Assembly: GCF_000612585.1 (NCBI RefSeq)
Contig: NZ_JFCA01000058.1
Span: forward strand, 1-40,461
From: Pseudomonas sp. CHM02
GTDB taxonomy: Bacteria; Pseudomonadota; Gammaproteobacteria; Pseudomonadales; Pseudomonadaceae
Length of the DNA: 40,461 nt
Direction of reading: 5' to 3'
Below, piece after piece: positions 16,621 through 24,720 of the stretch. The position numbers were made by a program, and so were the translations under genes. The notes under the pieces are model-generated. The model was given only the letters and a program-made list of their open reading frames with translations. It did no database searches and was not told the DNA's origin. Every line of letters starts with the position of its first letter. Positions within the stretch are counted from its first letter, which is position 1.

Positions 16621-17100
16621 TCATTCAGACTCGCGCCAATATCGACTGACAGTCATCTTGTTCACACCTAGATTTTGAGACGTCTGCGCCTGGCTCAAGC
16701 CCTGAGCTTTGCACTCCTGAATCGAGGCCTTCAGATCTCGATCAATCACCCGGCCGGCCGGCCGGCCGCGTAGCCCTTTGTCATCCAATTCTGCCCGCGC
16801 TGCCGCGAGTGCGCCGGCGGCATCCAAGTCGCGGATCTGTTCTGCGAATCTCTGCACAAGCGCATCAACAGTTATGCCTTCTTGGATCAGGGTAGCTGCG
16901 CCTACCAGCAACAGGGGAGACGCCCCGTAGGCTTCCGACAAGTCCTGCAGCTTGTCCAAGGTGGGGCTCGACTTGCCGTGCTCAAGCTGACTCAGGTACT
17001 GACGATTGCTCCCTTCGGGAATTGACTCCTGGGTCAATCCTTTGTGAGCTCGCAGCGCGCGAAGGATCGCGGCTAAAGGTACCTTCATCGACACAGGCAT
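16621..17100 (-). CDS. XRE-family regulator with a second C-terminal helix-turn-helix
   Basis: A 159-residue DNA-binding protein. An N-terminal XRE fold (~8-65) shows RALRAHKGLTQES, SNRQYLSQLEHGKSSPTLDK and LSEAYGASP. The C-terminal part has GRPAGR followed by LKASIQECKAQGLSQAQ and LGVNKMTVSRYW, which looks like the GRP plus helix-turn-helix tail of serine recombinases, without any catalytic domain. Two DNA-binding heads suggest it can bridge sites. Three starts compete: ATG 17100 has GAGGA directly abutting it, and GTG 17094 or ATG 17088 have better spacing. A GTAACA/TGTTAC pair (17134-17169) lies just upstream and could be its own operator. It is convergent with the mvaT-like gene. Confidence 0.75.
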   Translation of the reverse strand: MPVSMKVPLAAILRALRAHKGLTQESIPEGSNRQYLSQLEHGKSSPTLDKLQDLSEAYGASPLLLVGAATLIQEGITVDALVQRFAEQIRDLDAAGALAAARAELDDKGLRGRPAGRVIDRDLKASIQECKAQGLSQAQTSQNLGVNKMTVSRYWRESE

Positions 17101-17604
17101 TCCTCAAAACCGAGGATGTAGCCATGTTGTGCCGTAACACTCTACCGTATATAGTGGTCGTACTGTTACAGCGCAAGCGCGTGGTTCGACCTACCGCCGC
17201 GTGGGTTCAGGCAGGCGGGTGAGGGCAGCGGCTCAGGGCGACATCTCTCTACCAAATATCAATTTAGCCCTAAACCGTCGATTGTGATTTTTATCCTCTA
17301 GCCCTAGGCAAGATGTAGAGTCCAGGTCAGCCGAGGTTACGTCCGGATGTTGGCGATCAACTGCAGAGGTGGCCTCGGAACTGGATGAAGAGCTCAAAGC
17401 GCGAAGTCGATAGCGGCGGTCTCCAGACTCGGTGTACAGCGGACAAAGCAGCGTGGCGTGCCGAGAGGCCTGGATTTATGCGAGGCGCTACCAGTGAGCA
17501 ACACAGCATTGCCAGACCCTTCGGCATCCATGGTCAAAACCTTCGGTTCGACGATTAGAGACCTGACCTTCAACAGGCTACCTACGGTGATTTAAAAGGC
17601 GAAG
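17101..17604. other. Intergenic region
   Basis: About 500 bases between divergent genes without a supported coding region. GTAACA (17134-17139) and TGTTAC (17164-17169) form a loose inverted pair flanking an AT-rich centre (CGTATATAG), a possible autoregulatory operator and promoter for the XRE gene. Nothing else is recognised. Confidence 0.45.
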
Positions 17605-17859
17605 GTGGCCATACCAGAGGATGATGTGGTCGGGTTTGTTCTATGCGCGCTACATCGACCGCCGCGGATGACCGGGTTGATCTCCTGTAACCAGGTGAGC
17701 CTCTTACCTCCAGGCCTGCCAGCTCAGACGCCGCCAGTTGTAAGGCGGTTTCACCGCAATGGTTACCTGGTGGTGGAGGCGGACACGGGCGGATTGTTCG
17801 TAGTAGCCCACCATTACTTCGAAAACGGTGCTATCACGCCTTTTTTCGAAGTGCATTAG
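17605..17859 (+). CDS. Small protein of the local paralogous family (member A)
   Basis: 84 residues starting with GTG after AAAGGCGAAG. Its second half, GLPAQTPPVVRRFHRNGYLV followed by DTGGLFVVAHHYF, fits a pattern shared with the genes at 17912, 19177 and 19502: a T followed by ~10 mixed residues, G-[YF], then T-x-[ST]G and a hydrophobic strand. No catalytic motif is visible. It is the shortest member and may lack the N-terminal region present in the others. It is separated from member B by 52 bases. Function unknown. Confidence 0.5.
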   Translation: MAIPEDDVVGFVLCALHRPPRMTGLISCNQVSLLPPGLPAQTPPVVRRFHRNGYLVVEADTGGLFVVAHHYFENGAITPFFEVH

Positions 17860-17911
17860 ACATAGGTCATCAACACAGGACATCACGCTGGGACAGATCG
17901 AGTGAATTGCC

Positions 17912-18262
17912 ATGCCTACAGACTATGAATCCCTGAACAGCTTGCAGACCGCTGCGGAGGTCAAGCCAACCTCAATCCCCGCAAGCGTCGAGCGTGCTAT
18001 GGACGTGCAGTTTGAATTTCCGGCCACCGCTTACATGTGCTGCGCGAGCGTGGATCACGAAATCAACTGCTTGGTAGGTGTGGTTTACAAGGAACAACGA
18101 GGGCGTTTTCGAGATGGGGCGACCGTTCGGACGTCCTCGCTACGGCGAAGGTTCGAGAGCCACGGATACCACGTCTTCGAAACAAGGAATGGCAGCTCAT
18201 ACGTTATTTGCGAGTGGGCGCCGGACGGAATGAGCCCACGATTTTCTGGCGTACGCCACTAG
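17912..18262 (+). CDS. Small protein of the local paralogous family (member B)
   Basis: 116 residues. The core reads GATVRTSSLRRRFESHGYHV then ETRNGSSYVICEW, the clearest version of the pattern shared by this cluster. An N-terminal ~25-residue hydrophilic leader precedes FEFPATAYMCCASV. The ribosome-binding site is weak. It is not fused or coupled to the metallophosphoesterase, which starts 180 bases later, but runs in the same direction. The repeated small domain suggests either a diversified immunity or antitoxin set or a Pseudomonas accessory-gene family. I cannot name it. Confidence 0.6.
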   Translation: MPTDYESLNSLQTAAEVKPTSIPASVERAMDVQFEFPATAYMCCASVDHEINCLVGVVYKEQRGRFRDGATVRTSSLRRRFESHGYHVFETRNGSSYVICEWAPDGMSPRFSGVRH

Positions 18263-18442
18263 GCATTTGGGACAGGAATCCCGCAAGACAAGCCGTTAAA
18301 GGTCACATGAACTATCAAACGTATTCGGAAACAGCAAAGCTCATAACGGTGCCGGCGAGGTGGGCAAACAGGTGAGCAAATACTCACACCGTGCAACCTT
18401 TAAACCACCTTGAAACACAGCAAATTCCAAAGTGACCGACCG

Positions 18443-19177
18443 ATGAAGCTACGAATCTACTCAGACCTGCATAACGAATTTCACCGCTTTGATCCGCCGG
18501 CCCTCGATCCAGACGTAGACCTAGTGATCCTCGCCGGGGACATCGATAAGAAAGCTCGCGGCGTAAAATGGGCGAATGAAACGTTCAGTTGCCCGACCGT
18601 CTACATCAGCGGCAACCACGAATTCTATGACGGCCATATCGATCGAACTCTTCAAAAAATGCGAGATGCCGCTGAGCCCCATGTCCATCTGCTCGAGAAC
18701 CAAAGCATCATCATCAACGGCACCCGAATCTTGGGCACTGCAGCGTGGACGGATTTCTCCTCAACGGGCGACCAGGTAGCTGCCGCCTCTATAGCCAGAG
18801 CATCCATGAATGACTTCAAGTACATCCGGGCTGACGTGGGATACCGACGCCTCAGACCCGATGACCTCGTCACTCGCAACCACGCCGCCAAGGCCTGGCT
18901 GACCCAGCAGCTTGCCCAGCCTTTTGAAGGCAAAACGATTGTCATCACTCACCACGCCCCATCACCTGTAGTTGTAGGAACGACGCCTGACGGGCATCTG
19001 AATGCGGCTTACACCAACGACTGGCCCAGCCTCATCGATAAAGCGGATCTGTGGGTCTTTGGCCATACCCACCAAGCTGTAGACGTCGCGCTTGGCAGCT
19101 GCAGAGTCGTCTCCAATCCCCGGGGTTATCCCAACGAGCAGACAGGCTTTGATCGATTCTTTGAGATTTTGATTTGA
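18443..19177 (+). CDS. Calcineurin-like metallophosphoesterase
   Basis: A 244-residue soluble phosphoesterase with the complete two-metal signature: YSDLHNEF (D8, H10), LAGDID (D33), ISGNHEFY (N58, H59, E60), VITHHAPSP and FGHTHQA. It should hydrolyse a phosphomono- or diester; the substrate is unknown. I choose ATG 18443 (MKLRIYSDLH) because the fold starts there; an upstream TTG at 18410 would add 11 residues. Its stop overlaps the next gene's ATG (TGATG), and the next three genes are linked the same way, so it heads a translationally coupled operon with members of the small-protein family. Its phosphoesterase activity may be tied to their function. Confidence 0.9.
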   Translation: MKLRIYSDLHNEFHRFDPPALDPDVDLVILAGDIDKKARGVKWANETFSCPTVYISGNHEFYDGHIDRTLQKMRDAAEPHVHLLENQSIIINGTRILGTAAWTDFSSTGDQVAAASIARASMNDFKYIRADVGYRRLRPDDLVTRNHAAKAWLTQQLAQPFEGKTIVITHHAPSPVVVGTTPDGHLNAAYTNDWPSLIDKADLWVFGHTHQAVDVALGSCRVVSNPRGYPNEQTGFDRFFEILI

Positions 19178-19518
19178 TGACCAATTTTGCCCAAAAGCGT
19201 GTCGCGAAGAAGGAAGCCGTCGAGCATCAGAGCCAAGAGGTTCCTGGTGCGGTCATCCGAGCACAATCCATGGATTGGGATGTGACCATTGATGCATACC
19301 TATACGATGCGGCAAGGGTAGGTCAGCGCTACGCTGCGATAGTGTATGGCGACAAATCCGGGGCGAGCCTTGACGGCATGACAGTTGCCACCCCGCCTTT
19401 GGAGCTTGTGAAAGCCCAGTCAGGATTTCAGCTGATGCGTACTCCCAGCGGGGATCATCACTTTCTCATCGTGAGTGAGCTCGGCGCCGAAGGACACGCT
19501 GATGACATCCAGCATTGA
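19177..19518 (+). CDS. Small protein of the local paralogous family (member C)
   Basis: 113 residues starting MTNFAQKRVAKKE. The ATG overlaps the metallophosphoesterase stop (TGATG), so it depends on coupled translation. The core, GMTVATPPLELVKAQSGFQL then MRTPSGDHHFLIVSE, is aligned with member B by pattern rather than by high identity. The N-terminal 20 residues are basic and hydrophilic. The 3' end overlaps member D by 17 bases. Function unknown. Confidence 0.6.
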   Translation: MTNFAQKRVAKKEAVEHQSQEVPGAVIRAQSMDWDVTIDAYLYDAARVGQRYAAIVYGDKSGASLDGMTVATPPLELVKAQSGFQLMRTPSGDHHFLIVSELGAEGHADDIQH

Positions 19519-19825
19519 GGTTCCTAGTGAACTTGCTCAAGCTGCATCGTTGATCTTTAAATTTAGGATCAGAGGATTTCTATGGGGGGCGTTCCCTCAC
19601 GGAGCGTGCCTGGCTGGTGAGATCCATGGGGATTTGAGCGAGCGCTTCTTGGAGGGTGGTCTGATACAGACCTCAGCCATCATGCAACTGACCAGGGAGC
19701 ATGGGTATTTGCTCGCCCATACGTTTACGGGCAGCTGTTATGTGCTCATCCAGCCGGCCGGTAACGTGGAACAGAATTTTGGACACCTCTATACGCACGA
19801 GGTACCACAGGGATTGGAGGATTGA
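19502..19825 (+). CDS. Small protein of the local paralogous family (member D)
   Basis: 107 residues from ATG 19502 (MTSSIEVPSE), chosen because AAGGA lies eight bases upstream inside member C; an ATG at 19475 is possible but less well served. The core reads GGLIQTSAIMQLTREHGYLL then TFTGSCYVLIQP, matching the cluster pattern. The middle (FKFRIRGFLWGAFPHG) is more hydrophobic. The stop overlaps the next start (TGATG). Function unknown. Confidence 0.6.
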   Translation: MTSSIEVPSELAQAASLIFKFRIRGFLWGAFPHGACLAGEIHGDLSERFLEGGLIQTSAIMQLTREHGYLLAHTFTGSCYVLIQPAGNVEQNFGHLYTHEVPQGLED

Positions 19826-20229
19826 TGCATCGACTACATATTGCGGAAGCCATCGCGCTCGACGGCGAGCCTCTGTCTGGGGCGTCCGAAGCGGAAAGCG
19901 TGCTCATCCAATCACGTGTCGCAGAAACGGGTAAAGCCTACTGTGCTGCGGTTGCTTGGGTCATTATTGATGTACTTGATGTGGATGCCGATCCGTTGAC
20001 TGCAATAGGGCAGTTACCCATCGTCTTGTTTAGCCATAGCGTGCTGCTTCACAGCACCGGAGATTATCAGAACAACGAGCGCATCAAGACCGGCTACGCG
20101 ACCAGCTACGATGGCCGGGGCATCTTTGAAACCAGTGACACGATCTTTGTGCTCGTTGGCAAGGGCTTCAGGAAGTCTCTCTCGATCGATCTTCTGAATC
20201 AGGTTCCCTCTAGATCTTGGGCACCCTGA
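19825..20229 (+). CDS. Pseudomonas-type small protein (member E), coupled to member D
   Basis: 134 residues (MHRLHIAEAIALDGEPLSG onward), preceded by GGAGG. The ending NNERIKTGYATSYDGRGIFE, then TSDTIFVLVGKGFRKSLS, has a similar layout to the others (T, short loop, a strand with hydroxyl residues, then a hydrophobic strand) but is more distant. It may belong to the Pseudomonas DUF6957-type family; that is memory and not verified. It closes the operon with the metallophosphoesterase. A degenerate copy of this gene lies 1,011 bases downstream. Confidence 0.65.
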   Translation: MHRLHIAEAIALDGEPLSGASEAESVLIQSRVAETGKAYCAAVAWVIIDVLDVDADPLTAIGQLPIVLFSHSVLLHSTGDYQNNERIKTGYATSYDGRGIFETSDTIFVLVGKGFRKSLSIDLLNQVPSRSWAP

Positions 20230-20616
20230 ACCGTCGTTGGAGGTCATCTAGCTCATGGAAGCTGCCTATCCGGGGCGATTCAATCCAATACAGAGCACTG
20301 GCCCGCTCAGGCCCTAGATTTTTGGAAAGTCGTCAGATTTTTACTTACAGTGTTCTCACTTGGCCAGCGGGCGGCTCAGGAAACTGTAGTCGTGCCTGTG
20401 GGAGAAATGGTGCTGCAACTCACTCGAACCTGGCAAGGCACGGGGTAGGCACAGATCTTCATTAGTGGTCACCGTGATCTCGCGTCCGTAGTGCGGTTCG
20501 CCAACCCGTCAAAAGGTGAGATTCGCTCTCACAGGTACAATCTACTCATGATAGGGCGGTGTTGGTGATCCGCATTTGCGGGCGCCTGCCCACATCGCAG
20601 AGGGCCGAACGTAATC
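20230..20616. other. Intergenic region
   Basis: About 390 bases. Its first ~50 bases are part of a duplicated unit (also seen after 21240). A GTGAGA/TCTCAC hairpin with a five-base loop lies at 20516-20532. The frame 20217-20465 overlaps member E and is not protein-like. No gene supported. Confidence 0.5.
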
Positions 20617-20838
20617 ATGCGTCGTGAGACGACTAGCGCGGGGTGGCGAATGCAAGATGTTGACGTGGTGTGGCAGAAGGCGGAGCAGGTGTTTGGTGAC
20701 AAGGCCAAGGCAGTTGTGTGGCTGTCGACGCCCAAGCATCAATTCGGTGGCGTGGCGGCCATAGACTTTGTGACCGACCAGGAGAGCTTGGAGCGGGTAA
20801 TGGAGGTGCTGGCCCAGATTGAGCATGGATATGCTTGA
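20617..20838 (+). CDS. Orphan MbcA/ParS/Xre-type antitoxin toxin-binding domain
   Basis: 73 residues. VWQKAEQVFGDKAKAVVWL, then STPKHQFGG, AIDFVTD and MEVLAQIEHG, match the C-terminal domain of Xre/MbcA/ParS antitoxins (formerly DUF2384): A-xx-VFG, WL-xx-P, a GG turn, D-x-[LV] and a terminal IEHG. The usual N-terminal DNA-binding part of ~60 residues is absent. The gene normally found next to it, a RES-domain toxin, is not present: a dead copy of member E and IS66 debris follow. It may be a leftover of a toxin-antitoxin module or a solo antitoxin acting against a toxin elsewhere. Start uncertain, as no strong ribosome-binding site is seen. Confidence 0.65.
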   Translation: MRRETTSAGWRMQDVDVVWQKAEQVFGDKAKAVVWLSTPKHQFGGVAAIDFVTDQESLERVMEVLAQIEHGYA

Positions 20839-20865
20839 ATACGCGGCCTAAAAACTAACCTATTG

Positions 20866-21240
20866 GCTCTCGACGGCGAGCCGCTGTCTGGGGCGTCTGA
20901 AGCGGAAGCCAAGGTCATCAAGACACGTGTCGCAGACACGGGCAAAGCATACTGTGCTGCGGTTGCCTGGGTCATTATTGATGTACTCGATGTGGATGCC
21001 GACCCGTTGGCCGCCATAGGGCGGTTACCCATCGTCTTGTTCACCCATAACGTGCCGATTCACAGCACCGAAGAATATGAGAACAACGAGCGGGTCAAAA
21101 CTAGCTAGGCGACTAGGTACGCTGGCCGGGAAATTTTTGAAACCAGTGACACAATTTTTTTGCTGGTGGGCCAGGGCTTCAGAAAGTCTGTCTCGATTAA
21201 AGTTATGAATCAGGTTTCCTCAATATCTTGGGCACAATAA
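20866..21240 (+). pseudogene. Decayed duplicate of member E
   Basis: Collinear with 19855-20229 at an offset of 1,011 bases with no indel; the proteins agree almost throughout (LDGEPLSGASEAE, AYCAAVAWVIIDVLDVDADP). It lacks the first ~11 codons of member E, and a TAC codon has become TAG (21106-21108), after which the frame still encodes GREIFETSDTIF and ends at the equivalent stop. It is a non-functional duplicate, or at most an 81-residue fragment from TTG 20863. Confidence 0.8.
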
Positions 21241-21290
21241 GCCGCCGTTGAAGGTTATGTAGTTCTTGTAAGCTGCCTAACCGTGGATTG
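20866..21290 (+). repeat. Direct repeat of about 425 bases (other copy at 19855-20280)
   Basis: The duplication covers member E and continues past its stop for about 50 bases (both copies share CGTTG, AGGT and AAGCTGCCTA). The second copy is then interrupted near 21290, shortly before the IS66 remnant. The left boundary lies within the fourth line of codons of member E. Confidence 0.7.
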
Positions 21291-21352
21291 GAGTGTCTCT
21301 CGCATGATCGTCGCTGCAGCTTCACAACTACTCCGTCCGGCCCCTCCTTTCG

Positions 21353-22864
21353 ATAAGCAACTTATTCGACCAAATGCCCCCCGACCAACTGCGCGCCCTC
21401 GCTGCGCAGTTGATGTCGAAGGTCAACATCATGGGCAGGAAGATCCATCGCGATCAAACCATCATCGAACAGCTGACTCACGAGATCGCGATCCTCAAGC
21501 GGCACAGGTTTGCCAAGCGCAGCGAGCAGATCAGCCCTGAGCAAGGCAGCTTGCTCGACGATCTACTTAACACTGATCTTGAGGCTATCGACGCTGAGCT
21601 GCCGGCACTCCAGCCGGCTCCGGCTCCAGAAGAGGTGCGCCAAAAACCAAAGCGTGCACCGCTGCCGCCGCAGTTTCCACGTACCGTCATTCATCACGAA
21701 CCAGAAAACACTCAGTGCACTTGTGGTTGCAAGCTTCAGCGCATCGGCGAGGACGTCAGCGGTGCACGCCAGGCGTGTTCACCGTCGAGCAACATGTACG
21801 TGGAAAAGGGGCCTGCCGTCAGTGCGAAACACTTATCCAGGCGCCGGTACCGGCCCAAGTGATCGACAAGGGCATTCCTACTGCAGGTCTGCTGGCTCAT
21901 GTGATGGTGGCGAAGTTCGCTGATCATTTGCCACTGTATAGGCAGGAGAAAATCTTTGGGCGCGCCGGTTTAGCGATACCGCGCTCCACACTGGCTCAAT
22001 GGGTTGGGCAAACCGGTGTACAGCTTCAGCCGCTGGTTGATGCCTTGCGAGAAGCTGTTCTGGCGCAGCAAGTTGTCCACGCCGATGAGACGCCGGTGCA
22101 GATGCTTGCGCCCGGACAGAAGAAAACGCACCGCGCTTATGTCTGGGCTTACTGCACCACACCGTTTTCGGCGCTCAAGGCTGTGGTCTATGACTTCAGT
22201 CCGAGCCGCGCCGGTGAGCATGCGCGTAACTTCCTCGGCTCGTGGAACGGCAAGCTGGTGTGCGATGACTTTGCTGGCTACAAAGCTGGCTTCGAAAAAG
22301 GCATGACCGAAATCGGCTGCATGGCTCACGCCCGTCGCAAGTTTTTCGATCTGCACATGGCAAATAAAAGCCAGCTGGCTGAACAGGCGCTGCACTCGAT
22401 TGGCGGCTTGTACGAAGTTGAACGCCAAGCGCGAGACATGAGTGACGAGGATCGCTGGCGAATACGACAAGAAAAAGCAGCACCATTGGCGAAAGCACTG
22501 CACGAGTGGATGTTGACCCAGCGCGATCTTGTGCCCAACGGATCAGCGACGGCCCAAACCTTGGATTACAGCATTAAACGCTGGGTAGCGCTGACGCGCT
22601 ACCTTGATGACGGAGCTGTGCCAATCGACAATAATCCGGTCGAGAATCAGATCCGGCCGTGGGCACTTGGTCGTTCGAACTGGTTGTTTGCGGGATCGCT
22701 ACGCAGCGGCAAACGGGCGGCGGCGATCATGAGCTTGATCCAATCATGCGCGCATGAATGGGCATGATCCGTATGCGTATCTCAAAGATGTGCTGACGTG
22801 CCTGCCGACGCAACAGGCGAGCGAGATTGAGCTACTGCTGCCGCATCAGTGGGTCTCTGGCTGA
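21353..22864 (+). mobile_element. IS66-family tnpC remnant, frameshifted twice
   Basis: Remains of the large IS66 transposase. The N-terminal part (SNLFDQMPPDQLRALAAQ) starts at an ATA where ATG is expected. A zinc-finger-like CTCGCKLQRIGED follows. Near 21760 a small deletion shifts the frame; the protein then continues from TPGVFTVEQHVRGK through VVHADETPVQ, VCDDFAGYKA and IDNNPVENQIRPWALGR to 22740. There one extra base (CAATCATGC) causes a second shift, and the end (DPYAYLKDVLT to QWVSG) is read to 22864. tnpA and tnpB are missing upstream, and no terminal repeats were recognised. It is inactive. Confidence 0.85.
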
Positions 22865-22918
22865 GTTATGTGACGTAAGCGGAATACTCGTCCAGCGATC
22901 TTAATGGGAGAAAAAAGC

Positions 22919-23425
22919 ATGCATAGCTACCAACTCCGGCTTAGTGGCATAGATGATGTGGCAGATTTATGCCGTATCTCGGCTCAAGCACGTCTGCGTT
23001 ACAAGGCCATTCCAAATCTCGCCCATATTGCTGAAACACCCGCGCTGCCCCCAGCGAGATTTGAAGCCTGTCGGGTCGTAGTGGCGCTCGATAGCGAAAG
23101 CCAGAAAATAATGGGCTTTGCGGCAATGCGACCACTGGACGGGCTTTTATATTTAGACAATATTTCCGTCGACCCGGATGCTTCAGGGAGTGGGATTGGA
23201 GCAAAGCTTCTCACGGCAGTTATAGAGCATGCTGAAAGCAGTGGGGTTCAAGCAGTGACCTTAACAACTTTTCATGAGCCGCCTTGGAATGGCCCTTGGT
23301 TCCGCAAACATGGCTTCCGTACGATGCCCAGTGAACACATAGCTGAGGGCTTGAGACAGGTTATGGATCGTCAATGGCTGACCTTGGACGCCACAACTCG
23401 TGAAACATTGTGGCGTGTCCTATGA
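22919..23425 (+). CDS. GNAT-family N-acetyltransferase
   Basis: 168 residues from ATG 22919, preceded by GGGAGAA; an ATG at 22904 would add five residues and place the ribosome-binding site inside the gene. The acetyl-CoA-binding motif reads LDNISVDPDASGSGIGAKLL (pyrophosphate loop GSGIG), followed by the later strand ALTL-like VTLTTF and FRKHGFR. The substrate is not predictable; an N-terminal DVADLCRISAQAR helix is typical. It lies just downstream of the IS66 wreck, alone in its direction. Confidence 0.85.
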   Translation: MHSYQLRLSGIDDVADLCRISAQARLRYKAIPNLAHIAETPALPPARFEACRVVVALDSESQKIMGFAAMRPLDGLLYLDNISVDPDASGSGIGAKLLTAVIEHAESSGVQAVTLTTFHEPPWNGPWFRKHGFRTMPSEHIAEGLRQVMDRQWLTLDATTRETLWRVL

Positions 23426-23638
23426 TTGCTGGATCAACAAGACAATTGGGTATTACCACCTAACCTAGGGTGTCTTTGCCATTCGCTTACGGAGCACTTT
23501 CAGCGCCAGCGTCTGCTTCTACGGGAGGGATCATTCCATGCGCCATGCTTGGATATAGGATCCCCATTGTTCGAAGAACCGATGGCACGGCTTAGACCTC
23601 CGTGCCTGGCGAGAATGTATTTGTTTGATCCCAGGTTT

Positions 23639-24235
23639 TTAACTAGGTCGCCAAGAGATCTGCTTTGACAGCTTCACTTCCCTATCGCGCAGGTAGTCAG
23701 CGTTTTGCAGGAGCCCCCCTGCCATCATTACTGCTCCGAGTGGCGAACGCAGATCATGTCCTAACACTGCTAGAGTCGTTTTCCGAGTGTTCTCGACAGC
23801 CTGTCCATAAGCAGCAATCGACTCCACGAGCGCTTGATCTATAGCTTCGTTGAATCGAATCATGTCATGAACTTGGTAAGCCTCTCCTGCGAATCCATCA
23901 GCCAGCCAAAGTCGGAGAACGCTGGATCTCAATGCCCGATATTCCGAAACCATCTGATCCATGGTGAATCCTGCAACTAAACGAGTCATGGCGTGAGTGT
24001 GGGCAGGATTGGTGTCATCTCTTAAGGGCTCGCGGCCCTCGGATTTGTCTATCTGCTGCTGCTCAGTTTGAGAAAGCCGCATGTCTGCAGCGACGATCTT
24101 TAAAATCAACTCAGCATGATTTCTGAGTCCTATGACGTCCAAGTCTGGCATGGGGGTATTAATCGTCCGAGCGAAATCCTCCCATGCCTGGAGAATTGAC
24201 TCTGTCTCAGTCAGTATAAAATCGGACAATCTCAT
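23639..24235 (-). pseudogene. Truncated sensor histidine kinase (no ATPase domain)
   Basis: 198 residues from ATG 24235, chosen for AAGGA six bases upstream. Residues ~1-145 form a helical sensor-like domain (MRLSDFILTETESILQAWED, with a second helical block at MTRLVAGFTMDQMVSEYRAL) reminiscent of the RsbRD N-terminal type. Then LAVLGHDLRSPLGAV carries the phospho-accepting histidine (H160) of a HisKA domain. The reading frame ends after DREVKLSKQIS with no HATPase domain, so it cannot autophosphorylate by itself. Most likely the 3' part was lost by rearrangement near 23640; alternatively it survives as a phosphotransfer or dominant-negative fragment. Confidence 0.7.
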
Positions 24236-24720
24236 AGTGATCCTTACTGGAATACTTGCACCCCTGCATACGACCACCAGAGAGCTATTTCGTCACCATG
24301 TTGGCTACCAAGGCAAGACTCCTATACTGCGATTTTGGTGTGAACGTATTCGAATGCGTAATGAGAGTAGCCGTGTTTGACCGGAGTTAAACGGTTTGTC
24401 GACCTATGACACCTCGTAATGACCACAGATCCTATGGAACGTGGATTGGCAAATTGCATATCCAACCCTTCCACTCCGCAATCCCGCGCGTCTGGACAAC
24501 CATAGTCCAAGCTTTAGAAATGGCCATACTAGGCGCTTTACCGGGCACCTTTCTGCTCGCATATTCGGTTTCCATACATGCTGAGAGGAATCCTCACCCA
24601 TCGCCACTCCAACGCGTTGGGCATGCTTTTAGGCCAAGGCCGAACGCCCGGAGGATTTATGATAGAACCGAACAAATCCACCACGTTATTCATATGCATA
24701 GCGTTGGATTGCAGCAACGT
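24236..24720. other. Intergenic region
   Basis: About 480 bases between two minus-strand genes. Open frames exist on both strands (24406-24753 plus, 24404-24607 minus), but they overlap each other and have no recognisable protein character. Nothing supported. Confidence 0.45.

Noticed and set aside
22871..22884. GTAAGCGG just after the tnpC remnant as an IS66 terminal repeat.
   Set aside because: It is in the orientation of a left end, opposite to what is expected here, and only a few bases match.
23426..23668. Open frame after the GNAT gene.
   Set aside because: TTG start without ribosome-binding site, unusual composition, and overlap with the end of the kinase fragment.
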